Assembly (NCBI GenBank): GCA_016934535.1
Contig: JAFGSQ010000007.1
Span: forward strand, 39,996-103,995
Origin: a candidate division WOR-3 bacterium
Lineage (GTDB): Bacteria > SDB-A
Direction of reading: 5' to 3'
Length of the DNA: 64,000 bases
Program-made: the position numbers and the translations under genes
Shown: positions 1 to 7,522 of the stretch, in pieces
How positions within the stretch are numbered: position 1 is the stretch's first letter
How the letters are laid out: each line of letters opens with the position of its first letter
Notes under the pieces: model-generated
What the model was told of the DNA's origin: nothing
What the model saw: the letters and a program-made list of their open reading frames with translations, nothing else
The model's database searches: none

Positions 1-1
1 T

Positions 2-466
2 TCTTTGTCGGAGAACATATCGGTTTTCAACTCTGAAATATCGCAATACTCTCAGAAAAAGGCTCTCGAAACGATGCACGCGTGGGATATTGTCGAGAAG
101 CTGCCAAGAGGACTGGACGAAGAGATCAGCGAAGGAGGATTAAATGTTTCGATGGGTGAAAGACAGCTTATTTGCCTGGCCAGAGCTGTTTTGTATGCTC
201 CCCGGATATTGATTCTTGACGAGGCGACTTCTTCCGTCGACCCAGGCACCGAAAAAAAAATACAGGCCGCGACGAACATGCTCACGACGGAAAGAACTTC
301 AATAGTGGTCGCTCACAGGCTGAGCACTATTACGCACGCTGAAAAAATAATAGTGCTTCAGAACGGCGAGATGGTTGAAGAAGGCGATCATGAAACACTT
401 CTGAAATCCGAGGGCATATACGCGAGCCTTTACAGGCTTCAGGCGGGTGAAATCATTTATGATTAG
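2..466 (+). CDS. ABC exporter ATP-binding subunit, C-terminal part (cut by window edge)
   Basis: This is the C-terminal end of an ABC exporter nucleotide-binding domain; the reading frame is open to the window edge, so the membrane domain and Walker A lie outside. Visible in order are the signature region (VSMGERQL, where LSGGQ is usual), Walker B with a canonical catalytic glutamate (LILDEATSSVD) and the H-loop histidine (VVAHRLSTI). The gene overlaps the next exporter gene by 8 bases, so the two products probably form a heterodimer. The altered signature here matches the altered Walker B of the partner, the usual sign of one degenerate and one active ATP site. The substrate cannot be told from sequence. 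Confidence 0.93.
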   Translation, partial: SLSENISVFNSEISQYSQKKALETMHAWDIVEKLPRGLDEEISEGGLNVSMGERQLICLARAVLYAPRILILDEATSSVDPGTEKKIQAATNMLTTERTSIVVAHRLSTITHAEKIIVLQNGEMVEEGDHETLLKSEGIYASLYRLQAGEIIYD

Positions 467-2180
467 ATATTTCGTGTGGATATCGCGCTTCTGGAGAATG
501 CACAAACTCCACATAGTGTTTCTTGTTTTTTTCACCGTCATCTCCAGTGCCGTAGCCCTCTCTTTCCCCCTCGTGTTCAAATTTCTCCTCGACGAGATAG
601 AAAACGTCCTCGCGGGCACTTCGATGTCGGAACAGTTCAAAAAAACCCTGCTGTTTTTGGGTGCATTGGCTCTCGCGAAGTTCATCGCCGGTTTATATCC
701 CGGAGCCAGGGCGTGGCTGAATTCCAAAATAGGCCTGAACGTCAGAGACCTCGTTTTCAAGAGCATGTTATCCAAAGACTACAGGTTTTTCAACGAATTC
801 AAACCGGGAGACTTGGCGACACGTCTGACTGACGATATTGTGGAGCATCCGAGAATAGCCTGGTTCAGCTGTTCAGCTGTGTTCAGAGCGCTCGAATCCA
901 CGTCAAAGCTCGCCTTCTGCCTCGCCGTGATGTTTTACATGAACCGCCAGCTGACAATGATAGCTATATTTCCACTGCCGTTCATGCTTTACCTGTTTTA
1001 TCTCATCCAAAATAAACTCGGCCGGATAGTCATGGAAAACAGAAAAGCGACGAGCCGGACAAACGATCTTCTGGACAGCACTTTTGCCGGGATATCAATA
1101 ATAAAAGCATACAGAGCGGAAAAAGGGCAAAAGAAGCGTCTGCGGGAGCTTCTCGACAGGAGACTGAAGATAGACCTGAAAATAGCAAAGTACTTGATGT
1201 TTGTTCATTCAGCATACAGTGTTCTCGGACAGATTGGAAAAGTCGTTGTTATGTTTGTCGGAGGGCTTTTCGTCGTCAGGGGAACTATAGGTGTAGGTGA
1301 GTTTTACGCGTTTTACGTCTATCTGGACATGATTCTCGCACCGATGATGGACATCCCCAACCTGTTCGTCACTTCCAAACAGGCGTTCATATCTATTGAC
1401 CGGGAAAACGAGATTCTTGATTTTCCTTTGTCTTTGCAAACAAGCGGATCGGTTGAAACAGGAAAAATTGAGAGCATCAAGTTTGAAGACGCAGGATTCA
1501 TTTACGAAGGTGAAAAAGGCGTCCGAGGAATTGATTTCAAGGGTTCAAAAGGAGATGTCATCGCTGTCGTCGGAGAAATCGGAAGCGGAAAGAGCACTCT
1601 CCTGAAAATGATGACAGGCTTACTGCCTGTGTCCGAAGGCAGATACTTTGTAAACGGCCTTGAAATGGAGAATTATTCAAGAGAATCATATTTATCTGAA
1701 ATAGGATATGTGCCGCAGGAATCACTTCTTTTCAGCGAGACAATAAGAGAAAACGTAAAAATCGGAAGGGCTCTCGGAGAAGATGCTGTAATAGAGGCTC
1801 TGTCAGCCGTAAACATTACTTCGAGGGAAATCAACGGCGGGGCTGCAGCAAAGCTTCAGCAGGCAGGGGTCGGAGTAAGCGGAGGTCAGAAACAGAGGGT
1901 AGCAATAGCAAGGGCGATAGCCAATAAACCATCACTCATCCTGTTTGACGACTGCACTTCTGCTCTGGATTCAAAAAACGAAGAATCCCTTTGGAAGTAT
2001 CTAAAGGAAAGATATTCAAAATCCCTGATGATTGTAGTCAGTCACAGACTCGCGACAATAAAGCAGTCCGATAAAGTTCTTTTTATACATCGCGGCAGAC
2101 AACTCGCCTTCGAGAGACACGAAGATCTCATGAAAGCGAGCAGTCTGTATAGAATGATCCTAGCTTCGGAAGCTAAATAA
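459..2180 (+). CDS. ABC exporter, membrane plus ATP-binding domain (half-transporter)
   Basis: This is a full half-exporter: an N-terminal six-helix transmembrane domain (about residues 1-320) fused to an ATPase domain. The ATPase domain shows Walker A (GEIGSGKST, about 375), a Q-loop (YVPQES), a canonical signature (VSGGQKQR, about 475), Walker B (about 495) and an H-loop (VVSHRLATI). Walker B reads LFDDCTSALD, with aspartate where the catalytic glutamate normally sits, so this subunit supplies the degenerate ATP site of a heterodimer with the upstream gene. I prefer the ATG at 459, which follows a GGTGA box by 8 bases and overlaps the upstream stop. An in-frame GTG at 447 is the alternative. 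Confidence 0.93.
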   Translation: MIRYFVWISRFWRMHKLHIVFLVFFTVISSAVALSFPLVFKFLLDEIENVLAGTSMSEQFKKTLLFLGALALAKFIAGLYPGARAWLNSKIGLNVRDLVFKSMLSKDYRFFNEFKPGDLATRLTDDIVEHPRIAWFSCSAVFRALESTSKLAFCLAVMFYMNRQLTMIAIFPLPFMLYLFYLIQNKLGRIVMENRKATSRTNDLLDSTFAGISIIKAYRAEKGQKKRLRELLDRRLKIDLKIAKYLMFVHSAYSVLGQIGKVVVMFVGGLFVVRGTIGVGEFYAFYVYLDMILAPMMDIPNLFVTSKQAFISIDRENEILDFPLSLQTSGSVETGKIESIKFEDAGFIYEGEKGVRGIDFKGSKGDVIAVVGEIGSGKSTLLKMMTGLLPVSEGRYFVNGLEMENYSRESYLSEIGYVPQESLLFSETIRENVKIGRALGEDAVIEALSAVNITSREINGGAAAKLQQAGVGVSGGQKQRVAIARAIANKPSLILFDDCTSALDSKNEESLWKYLKERYSKSLMIVVSHRLATIKQSDKVLFIHRGRQLAFERHEDLMKASSLYRMILASEAK

Positions 2181-2189
2181 ACCGTTCAT

Positions 2190-3653
2190 TCAATCAATGA
2201 CCGTGAACCTGAAGAAAGAATCGACCCCTCCCGCACTCAGCTTAAAAACATAAATTCCGGATCCTAAATATCCCGGAGAAACATCGTATGAGTTCACTCC
2301 TTTCTCGAAGTGAATTCTTTCCGCCGGACAGGCTGTCCTTCCTGTAAGGTCGAATATTCGGATTTCAGCGTCACAGGATTGGGGAAGAGAAAAAATGACA
2401 GAAGGGCTTGAGTGGAAAACAAAAGAGGATTTGCCGGAAAATTCGGCGAAAATCGGCCTGACAATCGGTTCTTCAATTGAATTCGGGCTTTCGCCTATGT
2501 CTATGAATATAGTGTCTATTACGGTCAGGTTGTAGGGTATGCTGTCCGGTATTATGTACCAGCCGTTGTAAGTCCCACCCCAACCCATGTTTAAGTGGTA
2601 ATAGTCGTTGGTGTTGTATCCGTCTATGACGAAATTGTGTCCTTGAATCGGAGGGGGAGTCAGGGCTGTTATGTGAGCGGGCATTGCGTCTTTCATATTC
2701 TGAGAAAGCCTTTCGTAAAGGCTGTCAGAAAGAGTATCGAGAGGAGTCAAATCGCCGTAGCCGAACTTGACGTAAGCGTTGTAAGCCTGAGTCGCGCCGA
2801 AAGTGCCTGAACCGCTGCTCGTGTAAACCTGTTCCATCGCGGCGCCGCAAGCCCAGACGAGGGCTCCTTTATCCTGGTTCGTAAGCGGCGTCCCTGAGAG
2901 ATAATGGTTCCCCAGTGTGTCGAGATAGACGTTGAGCTGGGACCAGGACGGAAATCCTCTGTCCGCCCAGTCGTTGTCAATCCAGAAATTCCTTCCCGCG
3001 TAAGAATGATAATAATCGTCGGCGTCGGAAAACTGCGTGGAATTTATGTTCTCTTGATAATTGACTATCATTCCCATGGCAACAGCGGGACAGCCGGCGA
3101 TGCTTCTTTGACCGGTCTGCGGGTCTATCGGGCACATGCTGTTGTAAGGAGAGTTCTGAGTCCAGTTTGACATCAGCCATCCGCCCGTGGGAGTCGTTCC
3201 GGACGGAGGCCACTGTTCGAAATAGGGATAGCTTTTTCCGTCCAGAAGATCACGCCACTGTCCTTTAAATCCTGATATTACCGAAGCGGGTATTTGATCA
3301 AAATTCGAAAGCTTAAGTTCCAGATCAGCGACTATCAATTCGAAAAGCACGTTAGAAGTTTCTTCACAGGTTCTGCAGCGGTCTTCGTAAGAATATGCAA
3401 TAACGGGGAAAAGGTCGTCATCAGCCGTCACGATTATGTATCCTGTGGGATTAAGTTCGAAAACGTAAGCCAACGTTTCTGACGCGGAGGAACCTGAAAG
3501 GGCGAAAGAAGACACTATTACTCTTGAATCCTGCTGTCCGTCCTGGGCCAGTTTTGAAAAAGCGGCGCTGGAAGCGACTGAATGGTCGACGAAATCGGCG
3601 TTCAGACAGACGCAGAAAGAGACCAAAACGATTATTAAAGAGGCTGTTTTCAT
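2190..3653 (-). CDS. Secreted C10-family (streptopain-like) cysteine protease with C-terminal sorting module
   Basis: An exported cysteine protease. A signal peptide covers about residues 1-19, followed by a pro-region. The C10 catalytic domain has the nucleophile at Cys188 (AGCPAVAMG) and the catalytic histidine at His339 (GHNFVIDGY), followed by the family motif HLNMGWGG (353-360). Residues from about 400 form a beta-rich tail with a GRTA turn and a GSGIYVFKL strand, resembling the Por-secretion/T9SS type A C-terminal domain. A GGAG box precedes the ATG by 5 bases. It is the last gene of a minus-strand run after the M48 protease, so the two peptidases are probably co-expressed. Convergent with the ABC genes, 9 bases apart. 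Confidence 0.9.
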   Translation of the reverse strand: MKTASLIIVLVSFCVCLNADFVDHSVASSAAFSKLAQDGQQDSRVIVSSFALSGSSASETLAYVFELNPTGYIIVTADDDLFPVIAYSYEDRCRTCEETSNVLFELIVADLELKLSNFDQIPASVISGFKGQWRDLLDGKSYPYFEQWPPSGTTPTGGWLMSNWTQNSPYNSMCPIDPQTGQRSIAGCPAVAMGMIVNYQENINSTQFSDADDYYHSYAGRNFWIDNDWADRGFPSWSQLNVYLDTLGNHYLSGTPLTNQDKGALVWACGAAMEQVYTSSGSGTFGATQAYNAYVKFGYGDLTPLDTLSDSLYERLSQNMKDAMPAHITALTPPPIQGHNFVIDGYNTNDYYHLNMGWGGTYNGWYIIPDSIPYNLTVIDTIFIDIGESPNSIEEPIVRPIFAEFSGKSSFVFHSSPSVIFSLPQSCDAEIRIFDLTGRTACPAERIHFEKGVNSYDVSPGYLGSGIYVFKLSAGGVDSFFRFTVID

Positions 3654-3684
3654 GGAAACTCCGTATGTTGTGATTTTGAGTGAT

Positions 3685-4602
3685 TCACTTTACTATCCTG
3701 TCTGTTCGGGCCTGCGAAGTCTCCGGGTGAGAAGGCAGTCCGGTAATTTCATCGTTTATGTACGAAATTCTTTCCGAAGGAGCAGGATGAGAACCGTAGT
3801 GCGAGTCTGTGCCTTCGCTGAGTTTTTCTATGGCTTTGGCGAGTTCTTCCGGATTGTACCCGGCGACAGTCATCAAGTGAACAGCGTAAAGATCCGCCTG
3901 TTTTTCTTGTTCTTTCCCGTAGGCGCTGTCAAAAACTTTTATAATTTCATCTGTTATCGTAGAGAATATGCTTTCCACTGATATGTTCATTATGTCGTTG
4001 ACGAACCAGCTGGGAAGTTTATCGAGAGCCTGCTGGGCTTTAGCCCTTCCAATTTCGCCGCCGTATTTTTCGGCGAGTTTTATCATCGACACAAGTTTGT
4101 TCTTGTCGCTGATGGAATTAACTGCGTCTTTATGAACGACGTGTCCTATTTCGTGAGCGAGAATGCCGGCTATCTGATCTTCGTTGTCGCATGCGTTCAC
4201 CATGCCAGTAGTTATGAATATGAAGCCGCCAGGCGTCGCAAGAGCGTTTTTCTTGGGTGAATCGACGACTATGAAGACGTATCCGGAAAAGAGGTCGGTT
4301 CTGTCCGAAAATACCGCCAGAGACTGACCGATTTCGCTGATGTATTTCTGCTGTGCGGTGTTTGATGTGAAAGAATTCGAATATTTATTCAGGATGTTGG
4401 CTGCGCAGGATCTGCCGAGATAGTATTCCTGCTCAGGAGTGTATCCTTCGGAAAAAATATTGAGGGCTTCCACTATGTCGCCGGCTATTGAAATATAGTC
4501 GTTCAACGGCGTATCAATGGGTATGTCAATCGGCAGGCTCGGGAAAGCGTTTAATACCTGAGCCAGCAATACGGCGAATGATATAAATGTCAACAATTTC
4601 AT
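3685..4602 (-). CDS. Exported M48-family zinc metalloprotease
   Basis: A secreted or periplasmic zinc peptidase of the M48 (HtpX/BepA/LoiP-like) family. The N-terminus is a signal peptide (about 1-19). Zinc ligands are visible in HEIGH at residues 150-154 and in the downstream EKQADLYAV segment (about 233), which supplies the glutamate ligand. The TPGGFIFIT strand before the metal site is typical of the family. There are no extra membrane helices as in HtpX, and the usual TPR tail of BepA is missing, so it resembles a short periplasmic quality-control protease. GGAGG lies 6 bases before the ATG. It sits between a small exported protein and the C10 protease. Confidence 0.88.
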   Translation of the reverse strand: MKLLTFISFAVLLAQVLNAFPSLPIDIPIDTPLNDYISIAGDIVEALNIFSEGYTPEQEYYLGRSCAANILNKYSNSFTSNTAQQKYISEIGQSLAVFSDRTDLFSGYVFIVVDSPKKNALATPGGFIFITTGMVNACDNEDQIAGILAHEIGHVVHKDAVNSISDKNKLVSMIKLAEKYGGEIGRAKAQQALDKLPSWFVNDIMNISVESIFSTITDEIIKVFDSAYGKEQEKQADLYAVHLMTVAGYNPEELAKAIEKLSEGTDSHYGSHPAPSERISYINDEITGLPSHPETSQARTDRIVK

Positions 4603-4618
4603 TTTTTTCCTCCCGAAA

Positions 4619-4981
4619 TTATGGAGCGTAAGCTCCGACGTTGCCTTCCTGCATCCATGAATCCCATTCCGTTCCGTAATTTCTGTCGAAAGAGTGGAAA
4701 TTCCAGTTCTTTTCTATTGAGTTCAGAAGTGAAAAGCTGCTTTTCAGTTCCGAATGCTCGTTTACATAGTCGGCCTCGACCTCGGGGTTGAAATTTTTTA
4801 TGGCCGCTGCAACTTCTTCATCGGTGGCTCTTTGATCTCCGCTGTAAACAGCGTTGTTGTAATTTTCGGCTCTTTTTTGGGCTTCCTCTCTTCTCTGTTG
4901 AAACGTAGTGTTGTCGCCGCTGACGAGCGGAATGCAGAGAATCAGAAAAACTGTTGCGACTGCTGTGTATTTTTTTCTCAA
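4619..4981 (-). CDS. Small exported protein of unknown function
   Basis: I do not recognise this 120-residue protein. Residues 1-22 form a clear signal peptide ending near VSG. The mature part is polar and helical, rich in Glu, Gln, Arg and Asn, with a short aromatic tail (WNFHSF, WDSWMQ). There is no lipobox cysteine. It starts at TTG, and an AAGGAGG ribosome site 6 bases upstream supports that codon strongly. It lies 13 bases after the CHASE2 cyclase and 16 bases before the M48 protease, so it is very likely in the same transcript. A role as a chaperone or partner for one of the peptidases is only a guess from position. Confidence 0.75.
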   Translation of the reverse strand: MRKKYTAVATVFLILCIPLVSGDNTTFQQRREEAQKRAENYNNAVYSGDQRATDEEVAAAIKNFNPEVEADYVNEHSELKSSFSLLNSIEKNWNFHSFDRNYGTEWDSWMQEGNVGAYAP

Positions 4982-4994
4982 AACGCACCTCCTT

Positions 4995-7406
4995 TTATTT
5001 TTCAGTTAATTCGAATATTCCTGTCCATCCGTTCGCGGGTGGATTTTTTATGTATTCCTCGCTTCTGACTGCAAGGACTTTCGAGGGTCCGTCATCGGGG
5101 AAAGAGGATAAAACGTTCTCAAACAATCTCGCAGAATCGCCGAAATTTCCGCTGAAATACATATCCAGACCCTGTCGGTAAGTTTCAAGGGCGGATTGAA
5201 ACTTCCGGTCCAGGGAGTTTTTTTTGCCGAGGAGTTCATAAATTCCTATGGGTTCCGTCTTTCCCTTCACTTTTATCAAATCTACTTTTCTCGTTTCGAA
5301 ATCGTTTTCCACTATTTCGTTGGTTGTGTGGGATATCATGGTGTTCGTGCCGTAAAATTTATTTACACCTTCCAGTCTTGAAGCCAAATTGACGGCGTCG
5401 CCTATTATTGTGTAATCCATTCGCTTGTCTGATCCGAAATTGCCAACAACCATGAAACCAGTGTTTAAACCTACTCGCATGTTCATTTTGGGTTTTCCTT
5501 CTTTTTCCCACTTGTTCCTGAGGCTGAGGAGTTTTGCTTGCATTTCGATAGCGCAGGAGCACGCTTTTTGGGCATGATCTTCAATATCCAGCGGGGCGCC
5601 CCAGAACGCAATTATAGCGTCTCCTTCGAATTTGTCGACAATGCCGTCGTGATGCGATATCACGGCACACATTGACGAAAGGTATTCGTTGAGAAGTGAG
5701 GCGACTTGTTCGGGAGGCATAGTTTCTGAAATACTTGTGAAACCTGCTATGTCTGAGAAGAAAGCTGTCATAAATTTCCTTTCTCCTCCGAGTTTAAGTT
5801 TTTCAGGGTGGCTGAGAAGCTCGTTTACGACCTTGTTTGACAGGTAGAATCCGAAAGCGTTGCGCACGAAATTCTTTTCTCTGGCTTCCCTGAAAAAACC
5901 TATGAGAGTACCCGTCACGTAGGAAAGTATCAATGCAGCGGGGACGGAAGAAAAATCTATAAAAGTTTTTCCGAAGACGTAAAAAGCCGAAACTGTCAGT
6001 GTGTATAGAGAAATCAGAGACAGGAAAATTAATGCGCTTTTTTGAATTTTCAAATTTGATCCTGAATACGATCCTGCGAAAGACATGAAGACTATGAGCG
6101 CCAATATTAGATACTTGTCATATCTGGTGCGCAAAAAGCTGTCCGAAAGCAGATTGTCGAGTATGGAAGCATGAATGAAAACGCCTCCGTCTCCGGCGTT
6201 GAAAGGATTGGGTCTGATGTCGAACAAGCCGGGAGCGCTTCCGGCGATAAATATAATCTTGTCTTTGAAAGTGTTGGGCGATATGTAATTTTTTTCAAAA
6301 TTCGATATTGCCTGTTCGACAGACGAAAATTCGTTTTCTTTAATGGAAGCTATCACACCTTCGTCAATCTCTTCGAGCATTTGTTCAACCGAGTCGTACT
6401 CGAAACCGTATATACTGTTCAAGTGTTCGTTGAAAAGTACGAATTCAATCCCCGGGTCAAGTCCCTCGTAGACTTTTTGCCTGATTTTAGAGTATTCATC
6501 GAACAGTCCCAAGTAATTATTATATTCACTGTACAGAGAATTTATTCCACCTGAATTGTAAAAAGAAGCCGATTTGAGAATTGCGGCGACTGTGTAGTTT
6601 TTGTATGTTTCGTACATGCACCCACGGAAATTTACGATGGCTTCGCCTTCACGTGAGAGAGGGATACTTCTTTCAGTGTCTTTTTCGTACAAAGTGAGTG
6701 TGTTTCCGGAAATAACCTGCGAATCAGCACCCTCTATGAGATAATAAGCGGCTAATGATATCTGAGGGTAGTAGTTTCCATTGATGTGGTATAAAAGAGG
6801 AGAGTTCCTGTAAATCCCGTCATTGTCTGATTTTATGTTGACGCCACCCGGCATGAAAACACTTTCTGATATGATTTTGTGAGGAGGCTGAGAAAAAGTG
6901 TACGAAGGAAAATGCATGTCAGTATCTTTTAGCAAGATGTTTATGCTTTTCAGGTTAAGATTTGATGAATCCGAAAAGAAATTTTCATTTTTCGAAGCCA
7001 TGAAGGCGACTATCACTTTACCGGATATTGCCGCAGAATGAGCGAGAGAAGAATCGTCTTCCGGTCCAAAAACCGAAGGTTCTGTGTATAGCACGTCCAG
7101 GATGACCGCCTTGGCTCCTCCGGCGCTCAGGTAGTCAATCAGATCGGCGGTCATTTTTCTCGGCCAAGGCCAGTAAACACCTTCTGCGGCCATTATGTCG
7201 AGTGAATTCTGGTCAATGAAAAAAAACACAATGTCTTCGTTCGGTTTTCCGGAAGAAAAAAGGAACAGTTTTCTCCTTGCGTCTGAAGTAAAAAACTCGA
7301 GTCTTGAGAAAAATCCTGCTTCGAAAGCGAGAAATACGGACAGAGCCCAGAATAATCCCGTGACCAGGGGAAAAAAGGTTTTTTGTATTATTTTTCTTTT
7401 AGTCAT
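4995..7406 (-). CDS. Membrane adenylate/guanylate cyclase with extracytoplasmic CHASE2 sensor
   Basis: A class III nucleotide cyclase. An N-terminal membrane helix (about 11-30) leads into a CHASE2 sensory domain outside the membrane (about 35-430, with the family's WPWPR segment). Three membrane helices follow (about 440-515), then a catalytic domain (about 545-720). Metal-binding aspartates are seen in FFSDIAGFT and KFEGDAIIAF, and the YTIIGDAVNLASRL segment is typical of active cyclases. A short helical tail (about 740-790) resembles a TPR. No clear ribosome site precedes the ATG, but a very good promoter lies just upstream (TAGACA-17-TATAAT). It heads a run with a small exported protein and two proteases. 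ATP rather than GTP as substrate is assumed from the family. Confidence 0.92.
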   Translation of the reverse strand: MTKRKIIQKTFFPLVTGLFWALSVFLAFEAGFFSRLEFFTSDARRKLFLFSSGKPNEDIVFFFIDQNSLDIMAAEGVYWPWPRKMTADLIDYLSAGGAKAVILDVLYTEPSVFGPEDDSSLAHSAAISGKVIVAFMASKNENFFSDSSNLNLKSINILLKDTDMHFPSYTFSQPPHKIISESVFMPGGVNIKSDNDGIYRNSPLLYHINGNYYPQISLAAYYLIEGADSQVISGNTLTLYEKDTERSIPLSREGEAIVNFRGCMYETYKNYTVAAILKSASFYNSGGINSLYSEYNNYLGLFDEYSKIRQKVYEGLDPGIEFVLFNEHLNSIYGFEYDSVEQMLEEIDEGVIASIKENEFSSVEQAISNFEKNYISPNTFKDKIIFIAGSAPGLFDIRPNPFNAGDGGVFIHASILDNLLSDSFLRTRYDKYLILALIVFMSFAGSYSGSNLKIQKSALIFLSLISLYTLTVSAFYVFGKTFIDFSSVPAALILSYVTGTLIGFFREAREKNFVRNAFGFYLSNKVVNELLSHPEKLKLGGERKFMTAFFSDIAGFTSISETMPPEQVASLLNEYLSSMCAVISHHDGIVDKFEGDAIIAFWGAPLDIEDHAQKACSCAIEMQAKLLSLRNKWEKEGKPKMNMRVGLNTGFMVVGNFGSDKRMDYTIIGDAVNLASRLEGVNKFYGTNTMISHTTNEIVENDFETRKVDLIKVKGKTEPIGIYELLGKKNSLDRKFQSALETYRQGLDMYFSGNFGDSARLFENVLSSFPDDGPSKVLAVRSEEYIKNPPANGWTGIFELTEK

Positions 7407-7429
7407 TTTGTGAATTGTGAAATTTTATA

Positions 7430-7458
7430 ATTATAAGCTTCTTTGCGCCCGATGTCTA
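7430..7458 (-). promoter_or_regulatory. Candidate sigma-70-type promoter for the CHASE2 cyclase operon
   Basis: Reading on the minus strand, a -35 TAGACA (7453-7458) and a perfect -10 TATAAT (7430-7435) are separated by exactly 17 bases. The expected transcript start falls about 17-20 bases before the cyclase ATG at 7406. Confidence 0.65.
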
Positions 7459-7473
7459 TCGGCCAAGGATAAG

Positions 7474-7502
7474 TTGATTTGATACAACAGGGATATTAAA
7501 AT
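7474..7502 (+). promoter_or_regulatory. Candidate sigma-70-type promoter for the C39-like protein gene
   Basis: A -35 TTGATT (7474-7479) and a -10 TAAAAT (7497-7502) have a 17-base spacer. The AAGGAAGG ribosome site and the ATG at 7523 follow directly. It is divergent from the cyclase promoter at 7430-7458, and the two -35 boxes lie only 15 bases apart. Confidence 0.5.
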
Positions 7503-7522
7503 TCACTTAAAGGAAGGTAAAA

